Source: a virus. From it: DNA of 23,400 bases. Made by a program: the position numbers and the translations under genes. This document shows, piece after piece, positions 1-5,659 of the stretch; within the stretch, counting starts at the first letter, position 1, and the number at the start of each line of letters is the position of its first letter. The stretch spans positions 1 through 23,400 of IMG/VR virus record IMGVR_UViG_3300029265_000735; one strand, 5' to 3'. The notes under the pieces are model-generated. The model ran no database searches. It had not been told where the DNA came from and was given only the letters and a program-made list of their open reading frames with translations.

Positions 1-81
1 GAAACTAAAAATGATAAAGGTGGTACTAGTTTAAGATTCCCAACTATGAAGCACGTACATGGGGATGAACGTGAAATGTAA
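1..81 (+). CDS. C-terminal end of an unidentified gene (partial)
   Basis: Frame 1 is open from the first base to a TAA at 79-81 and gives 26 residues ending HVHGDEREM. The piece is hydrophilic and carries a GGTSLRFPTMKH segment that looks like ordinary protein sequence. The next gene starts 24 nt later in the same direction, so they are probably co-transcribed. I do not recognise the family from this short tail. The reading frame is likely real because codon use matches the neighbouring genes, but its function cannot be told. Confidence 0.55.
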   Translation, partial: ETKNDKGGTSLRFPTMKHVHGDEREM

Positions 82-105
82 ATAAAATTTAAAAAAATAA
101 AAGTT

Positions 106-300
106 ATGAAATTTAAAGAAAATTTATTAGCAACTATTGAAGATAATCGATTAGAAATGTTGATACCTTCCCGAGAATACTCCGAAGAAGAACGCGTGTA
201 CATGCGTGGTTATAATCAAGCACTGGAGGATATGTTGGATGATTTTACCAATGAATTAGACGTGATTTTACACGAAGAATACACATTTTCACTAAATTAA
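106..300 (+). CDS. small hypothetical phage protein (64 aa)
   Basis: A 64-residue acidic protein, probably all helical, with charged heptad-like stretches (EEERVYMRGYNQALEDML) and no membrane segment or metal motif. I do not recognise the family. The start is preceded by AAAAGTTATG, and the AAAGTTATG context recurs before the genes at 549 and 2164, which supports this start. The next gene begins 5 nt after the stop, so they are probably one transcript. Small acidic proteins of this kind are typical of the early region of T4-type phages, but no role can be assigned. Confidence 0.7.
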   Translation: MKFKENLLATIEDNRLEMLIPSREYSEEERVYMRGYNQALEDMLDDFTNELDVILHEEYTFSLN

Positions 301-305
301 CACAT

Positions 306-503
306 ATGAATAAAACACAAAATCAATTCTTAGAAGAATCTACATCTATTGAAATGTTAAAATTCGTACAACTCATCAGTGATGCCGAAGATATGGGGTT
401 GTTAGTAGAAATAGTACATACGGCATTGAAGGATATGAAATCAAACCCATCATCATCACCACTTAGTAGTATGCAAATAGCATCAGATAATTGGGATTTG
501 TAA
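306..503 (+). CDS. small hypothetical phage protein (65 aa)
   Basis: A 65-residue protein with a helical first two-thirds (FLEESTSIEMLKFVQLISDA) and a Ser/Pro-rich linker (SNPSSSPLSS) before a short acidic end. It follows the 106-300 gene by 5 nt and precedes a promoter-like motif at 511. There is no Shine-Dalgarno sequence; the start is preceded by ACACAT. No family is recognised. It is accepted as a gene because of its tight spacing, direction and ordinary amino-acid composition. Confidence 0.65.
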   Translation: MNKTQNQFLEESTSIEMLKFVQLISDAEDMGLLVEIVHTALKDMKSNPSSSPLSSMQIASDNWDL

Positions 504-523
504 AAAATTGTTCGTATATTACA
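491..523 (+). promoter_or_regulatory. candidate promoter, motif TTCGTATATTACA
   Basis: TTCGTATATTACA at 511-523 resembles ATCGTACATTGACA at 1913-1926 and TTCGTATATTGACA at 22321-22334. All three precede genes outside the virion block. A TTG at 491-493 lies 21 nt before the TATATTAC, comparable to the TTG ... TAnnTTTG arrangement described for Bacteroidetes promoters. The downstream gene starts at 549. This is a weak motif in AT-rich DNA. Confidence 0.35.
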
Positions 524-548
524 ATCAATTAATTAAATAAATAAAGTT

Positions 549-734
549 ATGTCAAAATCAAAGTCAAAAGAAGAGGAAGAATTAATCAACGAATTAATAT
601 TTTTAACTGAAATTGCTGAAAGAGTATGGAAGTACCACCCAAATAATCCAGATATGGTTGATGTTGAGGAGGAAATGGAAATACTTAAGGGAGAAATGTA
701 CCTTATTGAGCTAAAATTAGAAAAATTTTTGTAA
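549..734 (+). CDS. small acidic helical protein (61 aa)
   Basis: A 61-residue, strongly acidic, probably fully helical protein. It opens with a charged MSKSKSKEEEEL segment and continues with amphipathic helices containing EMEILKGEMYLIELKLEKFL. It has no membrane segment. The start sits in the conserved AAAGTTATG context and 26 nt downstream of a promoter-like motif, so it may head its own transcript. The transcript would end at the intrinsic terminator at 817-843. The family is not recognised. Its size and charge would suit an early host-takeover or DNA-mimic protein, but nothing in the sequence proves that. Confidence 0.65.
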   Translation: MSKSKSKEEEELINELIFLTEIAERVWKYHPNNPDMVDVEEEMEILKGEMYLIELKLEKFL

Positions 735-843
735 AAAGAGGAGAGAACACACGTAGTTATATGCCGTAGTCTTAGGACATGCTCGCAAAGAACTCAAACT
801 CCTTACCAAGAGAATTAGCCCTACAGATATGTAGGGCTTTTTT
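735..843 (+). ncRNA. candidate small RNA or structured 3' UTR ending at a terminator
   Basis: About 80 non-coding bases separate the stop codon at 734 from the strong hairpin terminator at 817-843. This stretch is visibly richer in G and C than the surrounding genes. GAGGAG at 738-743 can pair with CTCCTT at 799-804, including one G-T pair, which would enclose the segment. A short GTC/GAC hairpin lies inside it. No convincing ORF is present. It may be an RNA gene, a processed 3' UTR or a regulatory leader. Existence as an independent RNA is inference. Confidence 0.3.
817..843 (+). terminator. intrinsic (Rho-independent) terminator
   Basis: AGCCCTACA (817-825) and TGTAGGGCT (830-838) form a perfect 9-bp stem closed by a GATA tetraloop. 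It is followed by an uninterrupted T run through 843. This is the clearest intrinsic terminator I see in the window. It would end transcription of the small-gene cluster at 106-734, or of the RNA candidate before it. Confidence 0.85.
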
Positions 844-1072
844 ACTATATTAAAGTATTTGAAAAGTTATAATTGGGGGTTAATGGAAGTTATCCTCTTT
901 GGTTATTCCATGTAATACGCGCATTATTATGCGTTTTAACCGCGTCTTCATGCGTTTTAACGCGCAGTAAACCATTTCCTACCACAATCATAACAACCCA
1001 CCAATACTACGAATTACACGCTGTTCTAATCTTTAATATTGGTTGGAATGCTAGCAATTTAATTGTATATTT
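844..1072. other. non-coding stretch with no convincing gene
   Basis: Together with 735-843 this makes a gap of about 340 nt without a credible gene. It begins after the terminator. It contains GAAAAGTTATAATTG at 861-875, which resembles the conserved start context but lacks ATG, and the CG-rich direct repeat at 914-966. It ends in ATATTTATGG at 1067-1076, an imperfect copy of the late promoter motif overlapping the next start. One reading frame from a TTG at 873 is open but gives an unlikely protein. Confidence 0.6.
914..966 (+). repeat. CG-rich direct repeat, ATGCGTTTTAAC(C)GCG
   Basis: ATGCGTTTTAACCGCG at 929-944 recurs as ATGCGTTTTAACGCGC at 950-965, a 21-nt period. Just upstream, CGCAT-TATT-ATGCG around 920-933 can form a small hairpin with the first copy. 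CGCG and GCGC tetramers are concentrated here, while CpG is sparse in the AT-rich DNA around it. It could be a protein-binding site, an RNA structure or a remnant. No coding use is apparent. Confidence 0.6.
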
Positions 1073-1270
1073 ATGGACATAATTAACAAAATCGACATGG
1101 GACACTACGAAGATGGATTTTATGAAATTTACCAAGCTGTTAAAAATGAAGGTAAAAGGATAGAATTTGATGGGCAAATTGAGAAAATGAAGAGTCAAAA
1201 TAAACATCGATTTAAATCCGCTAAGGAGATATGGGAATATGCCTATCTGAGGATAAGTCAAAAAGAATAA
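1073..1270 (+). CDS. small hypothetical protein (65 aa)
   Basis: A 65-residue mixed-charge protein (MDIINKIDMGHYEDGFYEIY...) with a lysine-rich second half (KRIEFDGQIEKMKSQNKHRFK) and a predicted helical end. The ATG at 1073 overlaps an imperfect late-type motif. If that motif is a promoter, the ATG at 1097 (residue 9) would be the more likely start. The next gene follows by 3 nt or 24 nt depending on its start. The family is not recognised. A 90-aa reverse-strand frame over the same bases is a shadow. Confidence 0.6.
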   Translation: MDIINKIDMGHYEDGFYEIYQAVKNEGKRIEFDGQIEKMKSQNKHRFKSAKEIWEYAYLRISQKE

Positions 1271-1273
1271 TAC

Positions 1274-1720
1274 ATGCATATTAATAATAAAAAAATGAGT
1301 ATAGATAATATTTTCGAATTATTTTCTGAGGGAGATGATTTAGATGGTATCAATAATGAAGTGTATATTGATTTCTCAACAACCCCAATTTACTGGATTG
1401 GGATGTATAAGAAACTTGTACTTAATCATATAAATTTTAATAAAAAAGTCCTTAAATTCTTTAAAGAAGCTAATTGTGAGTTAGATATAGAAGATATGAA
1501 AGAAGCCGGTGAATTTGTAGTATACAATAAAGCTTGGTATTATATCCAAAATATAGATTTAACAAATGTTGATCATCTACTAGCAATACACGAATATTCA
1601 GACGAATATTTGGATACATCATTAAAATTAGGAGTACATTTTTTCGAACAACATGAACAGTTTGAAAGATGTGCACTACTTAAATCTATTCTTGATATAA
1701 ATGAAGAATCTCAAATTTAA
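1274..1720 (+). CDS. hypothetical acidic protein (148 or 141 aa)
   Basis: An acidic, probably alpha-helical protein of up to 148 residues. Notable segments are IYWIGMYKKLVLNHINFNKK in the middle and HFFEQHEQFERCALLKSILD near the end. There is no signal peptide, membrane helix or recognisable catalytic motif. Two starts are possible: the ATG at 1274, and the ATG at 1295, which follows an A-rich run (AATAATAAAAAA) like most starts in this phage. I slightly favour 1295 but give the longer frame. It is followed by the 227-nt repeat-bearing gap. The function is unknown. Confidence 0.7.
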   Translation: MHINNKKMSIDNIFELFSEGDDLDGINNEVYIDFSTTPIYWIGMYKKLVLNHINFNKKVLKFFKEANCELDIEDMKEAGEFVVYNKAWYYIQNIDLTNVDHLLAIHEYSDEYLDTSLKLGVHFFEQHEQFERCALLKSILDINEESQI

Positions 1721-1779
1721 ACTTGGATACTAGATTTATCCCCCGTAACTTCAAATCACAGGTTTAAAGGGTAAAGGAA

Positions 1780-1907
1780 ATATTAGGAATATTGAGAAAT
1801 AAGATATTAGGAATATAGGATAAAGGGAATATGAGGTAATGGAAATATAGGATAATGAGATAATGGGGTAATGAAAATATAGGATAATATGGGTTGGATA
1901 ACCGGAA
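1780..1907 (+). repeat. purine-rich tandem repeat, 32-nt period
   Basis: AATATAGGATAA occurs at 1812-1823, 1844-1855 and 1876-1887, exactly 32 nt apart. A degenerate fourth unit precedes them: ATATTAGGAATAT at 1780-1792, repeated at 1804-1816. Within units there is an 8-nt sub-repeat of the form GATAATGR (GATAATGA, GATAATGG, GGTAATGA at 1851-1874). The + strand has no C from 1760 to 1901. The last unit decays into GGGTTGGATAACCGG. Its role is unknown. Confidence 0.8.
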
Positions 1908-1926
1908 ATTAGATCGTACATTGACA
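1894..1926 (+). promoter_or_regulatory. candidate promoter, motif ATCGTACATTGACA
   Basis: ATCGTACATTGACA at 1913-1926 matches the motif upstream of 549 and 22338. A TTG at 1894-1896 lies 20 nt before TACATTGA, a spacing like that described for Bacteroidetes TTG ... TAnnTTTG promoters. The downstream ATG is at 1948. TTGACA at 1921 could alternatively be read as a sigma70 -35 box, but the matching -10 would overlap the start codon. Confidence 0.4.
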
Positions 1927-1947
1927 TTATATTAAAACATAGACATT

Positions 1948-2142
1948 ATGGATATTAGAAATAAAGAGTTAATCGATAAACGATTCGACCAAATTGATGG
2001 TAAGATTAGACACCTTCGTCATCTATTAAATGGACAAAGTACTACCCAAGATTTCACTCAAGCATTAGATGAATTACAAAATATGCAAGATGAAATTAGA
2101 TCCATGTTGGATCGTGATACTACTCCACTTAGAAGAGGTTAA
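1948..2142 (+). CDS. small coiled-coil protein (64 aa)
   Basis: A 64-residue, highly charged helical protein. Residues 5-55 form heptad-like helices (KRFDQIDGKIRHLRHLL and ALDELQNMQDEIRSML), suggesting a dimeric coiled coil. It ends in a basic TPLRRG tail. No membrane segment or enzyme motif is seen. It is the first gene after the C-free repeat and the candidate promoter, and lies 21 nt before the HD hydrolase, so it probably heads that operon. The family is not recognised. Confidence 0.7.
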   Translation: MDIRNKELIDKRFDQIDGKIRHLRHLLNGQSTTQDFTQALDELQNMQDEIRSMLDRDTTPLRRG

Positions 2143-2163
2143 TATAGATTAAAAATTAAAGTT

Positions 2164-2943
2164 ATGAAATTAGAAGCAGAAAAAATCCAATCTAATTGGG
2201 TAGAATTTATGAGTAATATTGATACTCATATCTCATCACCTCGTAAAGAGAAATTAGTTAAATTTTATGAAAAGTATCAAGAGCGTATTTTACTTATGCC
2301 TGCGGCTCATAAAAAGGAATATCATTCATCCTTTCCTGGAGGATATGTTGATCATGTAAATCGTGTTGTACGTTGTTCTCTTAAACAAGCTGAATTATGG
2401 AATAGTGAGGGATGTGATATGACTACATTTACCACTGAAGAATTAATATTCTCAGCTATAAATCACGATTTAGGTAAAATGGGAGATTCGGAAAATGAAT
2501 CATATATACCTCAGACCGATAAGTGGAGAAAAGATAAATTAGGTGAAGATTATATGTTTAATAAAACATTAGCATTCGCATCAGTCCCAGATAGAGGATT
2601 ATTTCTACTTCAAGAACATGATATTAAGTATACCTTCAATGAGATGGTAGCAATTCAAACACATGATGGATTATATGATCCAGCTAATGAGAAATATTTA
2701 AAGGGGTTTATGGTAGAACAAAAACCTAGGACATCACTTCCATTTATTTTACATCAAGCCGATATGATGGCAGCTCGTATTGAATGGGAAGTTGAATGGT
2801 TACCTAAATTCAATATTGTAGGTACAACAAAAAATCCCACATTAAATTCACCATCAACCCCTAAAACAACTAATAATACTAGAAATAAAGCTCTTGGTTC
2901 TATTAAAAGTGAAGGGTTGAAAAACATGTTAGAAAATTTATGA
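2164..2943 (+). CDS. HD-domain metal-dependent phosphohydrolase
   Basis: A 259-aa protein with the ligand pattern of the HD phosphohydrolase superfamily: H64 in GGYVDHV, the HD doublet at H101-D102 in NHDLGK, H152 and H167-D168 (QTHDGL), and a final aspartate D200 in HQADMMAAR. HD enzymes use these residues to bind one or two metal ions and hydrolyse phosphate esters such as nucleotides. The substrate here is not evident; nucleotide-pool or signal-nucleotide hydrolysis would be typical. Residues 220-245 form a Thr/Asn/Pro-rich linker before a short helical tail. The start has the AAAGTTATG context. Its stop overlaps the next start (ATGA), so it is translationally coupled in an operon with the sigma factor. 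Confidence 0.8.
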   Translation: MKLEAEKIQSNWVEFMSNIDTHISSPRKEKLVKFYEKYQERILLMPAAHKKEYHSSFPGGYVDHVNRVVRCSLKQAELWNSEGCDMTTFTTEELIFSAINHDLGKMGDSENESYIPQTDKWRKDKLGEDYMFNKTLAFASVPDRGLFLLQEHDIKYTFNEMVAIQTHDGLYDPANEKYLKGFMVEQKPRTSLPFILHQADMMAARIEWEVEWLPKFNIVGTTKNPTLNSPSTPKTTNNTRNKALGSIKSEGLKNMLENL

Positions 2944-3227
2944 TTTATACAGATATATTAATCCCATCCCTATCAGTTTTAGTAGTAATTTTTGGTTATA
3001 CAACCTTTAACCTATTACGTAAGAATGAGAGAGCAGAGGACATAGTAGTAGGTTACCTTATTTATTTAGATAAAATTTCTAAGGTGATTGAAGCAGCCGA
3101 TGAGAAGCTTAAAAAAATAGATTATAAAGGATCTTTTGAAAGCGATGATGAAATCGGATTTTTCTTCGAACAAGTAAAGAAGATACAAGAAATATTAAAT
3201 GAATTCAAGCTAAAAAAACTTAAATAA
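2940..3227 (+). CDS. small one-pass membrane protein (95 aa)
   Basis: Residues 5-26 are a hydrophobic helix (ILIPSLSVLVVIFGYTTFNL) followed by positive charges (RKNER), predicting a single N-terminal membrane anchor with the rest in the cytoplasm. The soluble part is helical and acidic, with YLDKISKVIEAADEKLKK and an ESDDEIGFFFEQVKKIQEIL segment. Small membrane proteins with a similar ESDDEIGFFF stretch are, from memory, present in marine T4-type phages, but I know no function. It overlaps the HD gene by 4 nt and lies 4 nt before the sigma gene. An acidic-hydrophobic tail could suggest a gp33-like partner of gp55, but the membrane helix argues against it. Confidence 0.75.
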   Translation: MIYTDILIPSLSVLVVIFGYTTFNLLRKNERAEDIVVGYLIYLDKISKVIEAADEKLKKIDYKGSFESDDEIGFFFEQVKKIQEILNEFKLKKLK

Positions 3228-3231
3228 TTCT

Positions 3232-4047
3232 ATGGATTCTATTATAAGAAAACACAAAGCAAAAAAACAATCTAGAAGATATTTTACCCAAGAAACCGAA
3301 GATGCAATTGTTCAATACAATTCATCTACGGATTCGGGGGAACGTAGTCAATTATATGCCGAATTTATCCATTGGCCCTTTTATAAGTTAACACAAAATA
3401 TAATTCATACTTTTAAGTTTTACTATACTGATGGTGTTGATAATTTAGAGGATCTACAACATGAAATTATAACATTTCTACTATCAAAAATACATCTATT
3501 CAGCCCTGAACGTGGAGCTAAGGCATATTCTTATTTCGGAACTATTGTTAAACGTTGGCTTATAGTTTATAACCAAAAAAATTATAAAAATAAGATTCAA
3601 AATATTCAAATAACATCTTTAAATAACTATTCTAATAATGATAGTAATAAGACAGGATTTGTTAATTCTCCAAGAATAGAAAAGGAAATTAATTCATTAA
3701 TGTTAGACAATAATGAAAATAATGATGGTGATGAGTTAAGTCTTTTAGGATATAAATACGAAGACAAATTATCGGTATTCATAGATTTATATACAAACTA
3801 TTGTACTAAACATATTTATACTATTTTCCCTAAAGAATATGATGCTAAGATAGCAGATGCAATTTTAGAATTATTTAGAAAGAGAGATGCGATTGATGTT
3901 TTCAATAAGAAGGCACTTTACATATACATTCGAGAACAGATTGATGTTAAAACACCAAAAATTACAAAAATTGCAAATGTTTTATATGTTATATTTAAGG
4001 AAAAATATTTATTTTATTTAGAACATAATAGGTTCCCACACAAATAG
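3232..4047 (+). CDS. 55: late-transcription sigma factor, T4 gp55-like
   Basis: A 271-aa protein resembling gp55, the phage sigma factor that directs host RNA polymerase to late promoters. The N-terminal half matches the family pattern: a basic start, RRYFTQETEDAIVQYN (15-30), then a sigma region 2-like stretch at about 48-112 with FYKLTQNIIHTFKF, DLQHEIITFLL and AKAYSYFGTIVKRWLI. Residues 230-262 (REQIDVKTPKITKIANVLY) look like a helix-turn-helix. At 271 residues it is much longer than T4 gp55 (about 185). No obvious gp55-type clamp-binding C-terminus is visible; the protein ends NRFPHK. It is the last gene before the first late motif at 4061, a sensible place for the late sigma. Confidence 0.85.
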   Translation: MDSIIRKHKAKKQSRRYFTQETEDAIVQYNSSTDSGERSQLYAEFIHWPFYKLTQNIIHTFKFYYTDGVDNLEDLQHEIITFLLSKIHLFSPERGAKAYSYFGTIVKRWLIVYNQKNYKNKIQNIQITSLNNYSNNDSNKTGFVNSPRIEKEINSLMLDNNENNDGDELSLLGYKYEDKLSVFIDLYTNYCTKHIYTIFPKEYDAKIADAILELFRKRDAIDVFNKKALYIYIREQIDVKTPKITKIANVLYVIFKEKYLFYLEHNRFPHK

Positions 4048-4060
4048 ATTTTATTTTTTG

Positions 4061-4070
4061 ATATTTATAA
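4061..4070 (+). promoter_or_regulatory. candidate late promoter 1, ATATTTATAA
   Basis: An exact ATATTTATAA lies in the 32-nt gap between the sigma-factor gene and the first virion gene, 9 nt before the ATG at 4080. The same ten bases recur at 7684, 12008 and 19083, each just upstream of a virion gene. The reverse complement contains the T4 late octamer TATAAATA. Confidence 0.6.
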
Positions 4071-4079
4071 CAAAAACAT

Positions 4080-4424
4080 ATGGGACAATTAGACTCAGTA
4101 ATATTTGGAGATAAAAAATTTTCAGACATCTTAGAAGAGATATACAATAACCAAAAGAAAAAAGAATCACAAGTAACAGCACTAATCTCAGAATTAAAAC
4201 CTTTAGTTCAAGAAATAGGTGATGCTACTTTAATCGTACCTCTTATAAAGGAGTATATGGAAATTGGTGTTAAAAATGATGAGCAATTAATTAAAATGGC
4301 TACTATTATCCAACGTGTTATCAATAATAATCCTAACGATGATGGTGGTTTGGGTATTTCTGATGAAGAAAAAGCACAACTACTAGCTGAGATGGATAAA
4401 CTTACAAATAGTAAAAGTGAATAA
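4080..4424 (+). CDS. small helical protein, first gene of the late block (114 aa)
   Basis: A 114-residue acidic protein, probably all alpha: SDILEEIYNNQKKKESQVTA, LISELKPLVQEI and a C-terminal DEEKAQLLAEMDKL helix separated by an Asn/Gly linker (NNNPNDDGGLG). No membrane segment or enzyme motif is seen. It follows the late motif at 4061 and lies 5 nt before the spike gene, so it is expressed late with the baseplate genes. It may be a minor virion protein or assembly chaperone, but I do not recognise the family and the role is inference from position. Confidence 0.75.
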   Translation: MGQLDSVIFGDKKFSDILEEIYNNQKKKESQVTALISELKPLVQEIGDATLIVPLIKEYMEIGVKNDEQLIKMATIIQRVINNNPNDDGGLGISDEEKAQLLAEMDKLTNSKSE

Positions 4425-4429
4425 TAATA

Positions 4430-5659
4430 ATGGCAAAAAGAGCAACAGGTAAATCCGGAGGTGGTTCTTCATCTAATGGTGGAGGAGGCGGAGGTGGTAT
4501 CTTTGCAGCTAGGACTTCACAAATTATATTAGATAATAAAACATTCCCTGATTCTTTTAATAGATTGGGTGATTGGTCTAGTATAGGGACTATCTTCTTC
4601 ACAAGAATAGAATCTCCTTCACCAACCCCTGACCCAACAAAAAAAGAAAGTGCTAAACCATTATTCCCCAACACTAAACATTATCCGTTAATAAATGAAA
4701 TAGTTTATATATTAGGTCTTCCTAATAGCGATAATGCTCAAAATCCAAATAGTACATCTTTTTATTATTTTGCACCTTTAAGTATATGGAGTAGTAATCA
4801 CCACAATGGTATTCCAAACCCATTTGAGAATACAATACCAAATTCTCAACAACAAGATTATACAGAAACCGAAGCAGGTGCCGTGAGAAGAGTTACTGAT
4901 GGGGGTACAGAAATAGAATTAGGATCTACATTTACCGAAAAATTAGATATAAAAACCATTTTACCTTATGAAGGAGATATAATACATGAAGGTAGGTGGG
5001 GGCAAAGTTTTAGGTATGGTTCAACAGTAAACAACGCAGTTATACCAAATCCTTGGTCCAACGCAGGTAAAAATGGTGATCCAATTCTTATTATTAAAAA
5101 TGGTCAACATAAAGACGAAGAAGATCCTTGGGTACCACAAGTAGAAAATATTAATAAAGATTTATCTAGTATTTATATTACTTCAACCCAACAAATACCA
5201 ATTGAACCCCCAAGTACTAATTATAAAGGATATAAAAAACCTCCAACTTCACCTAATGAATTTACAGGAGAACAAATAATTTTAACATCAGGTCGTTTAT
5301 TATTTAATGCTAAAAATGATTCAATATTACTTAATGCAGCTAAAACAATTAACTTAAATTCACTTGAAACTGTAGTAATTGAATCACCCACAACTGTTGT
5401 ACAATCAAAAGAAGTATATTTAGGAGATAAATCAGCAACCGAACCTGTAATTTTAGGTGATAAATTTTTATCTGATTTATCTAAAGTATTAACACAACTA
5501 GTTGCCCTAGGAACGGCTTTACAGTCTCCTGTAGGTACAAGTGTTCCCTTCGTTCCCAACGCAGCAATTCCTGTACCTGCTGTACAGTTAACATTAGAAG
5601 CAAATAGTATGCTTAGTAGTATCCAAACTTATAAATCTAAAGTTTCAAAAACAAAATAA
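4430..5659 (+). CDS. 5: baseplate central spike protein, gp5-like without lysozyme domain
   Basis: A 409-aa protein with the layout of a contractile-tail spike. It has a Gly/Ser-rich N-terminus (residues 9-23, including seven consecutive glycines), a mixed beta domain containing EGRWGQSFRYGS (187-198), a Pro-rich linker (258-276) and a beta-repeat segment at about 280-345 (QIILTSGRLLFNA, SILLNAAKTINL, TVVIESPTTVV) typical of the trimeric beta-helix needle. T4 gp5 is about 575 aa with a lysozyme domain between OB-fold and needle. Here no lysozyme motif is visible and the protein is shorter. The C-terminus adds an Ala/Val/Pro-rich helical tail. It overlaps the next gene by one base (TAATG). Confidence 0.75.
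   Translation: MAKRATGKSGGGSSSNGGGGGGGIFAARTSQIILDNKTFPDSFNRLGDWSSIGTIFFTRIESPSPTPDPTKKESAKPLFPNTKHYPLINEIVYILGLPNSDNAQNPNSTSFYYFAPLSIWSSNHHNGIPNPFENTIPNSQQQDYTETEAGAVRRVTDGGTEIELGSTFTEKLDIKTILPYEGDIIHEGRWGQSFRYGSTVNNAVIPNPWSNAGKNGDPILIIKNGQHKDEEDPWVPQVENINKDLSSIYITSTQQIPIEPPSTNYKGYKKPPTSPNEFTGEQIILTSGRLLFNAKNDSILLNAAKTINLNSLETVVIESPTTVVQSKEVYLGDKSATEPVILGDKFLSDLSKVLTQLVALGTALQSPVGTSVPFVPNAAIPVPAVQLTLEANSMLSSIQTYKSKVSKTK

Larger units (their letters stand above)
1721..1947. other. non-coding gap with C-free tandem repeat and promoter-like motif
   Basis: This 227-nt gap contains, in order, a short ordinary stretch (1721-1759), a segment without any C on the + strand (1760-1901) carrying a 32-nt tandem repeat, and a promoter-like motif (1913-1926) 21 nt before the next ATG. 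Stop codons occur throughout the purine-rich segment, so it is not coding on the + strand. Confidence 0.7.

Noticed and set aside
738-808. tRNA-like segment: GAGGAGA could pair with ACTCCTT followed by A and CCA
   Set aside because: The acceptor-like pairing has a mismatch and a G-T pair, and there is no T-loop TTCRA sequence, no pairing T arm and no clear D arm or anticodon arm. It is treated as a possible small RNA instead.
873-1082. 69-codon open frame from a TTG in the intergenic gap
   Set aside because: The TTG start is unsupported, the composition is Cys/Trp/Leu-rich unlike neighbours, it runs through the CG-rich repeat and it overlaps the better gene at 1073.
1007-1279. Reverse-strand 90-codon frame
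   Set aside because: It overlaps a better + strand gene and the repeat-bearing gap, has a hydrophobic shadow-like composition, and no other gene in the window is on the - strand.
1780-1907. Possible CRISPR array because of regular 32-nt spacing
   Set aside because: Units are directly adjacent and degenerate, with no constant repeat separated by unique spacers, and no cas genes are seen.
1921-1946. Sigma70-type promoter: TTGACA with CATTAT 17 nt later
   Set aside because: The -10 candidate overlaps the ATG at 1948 and matches weakly. The other two copies of the motif lack a matching -10, so a different reading is preferred.
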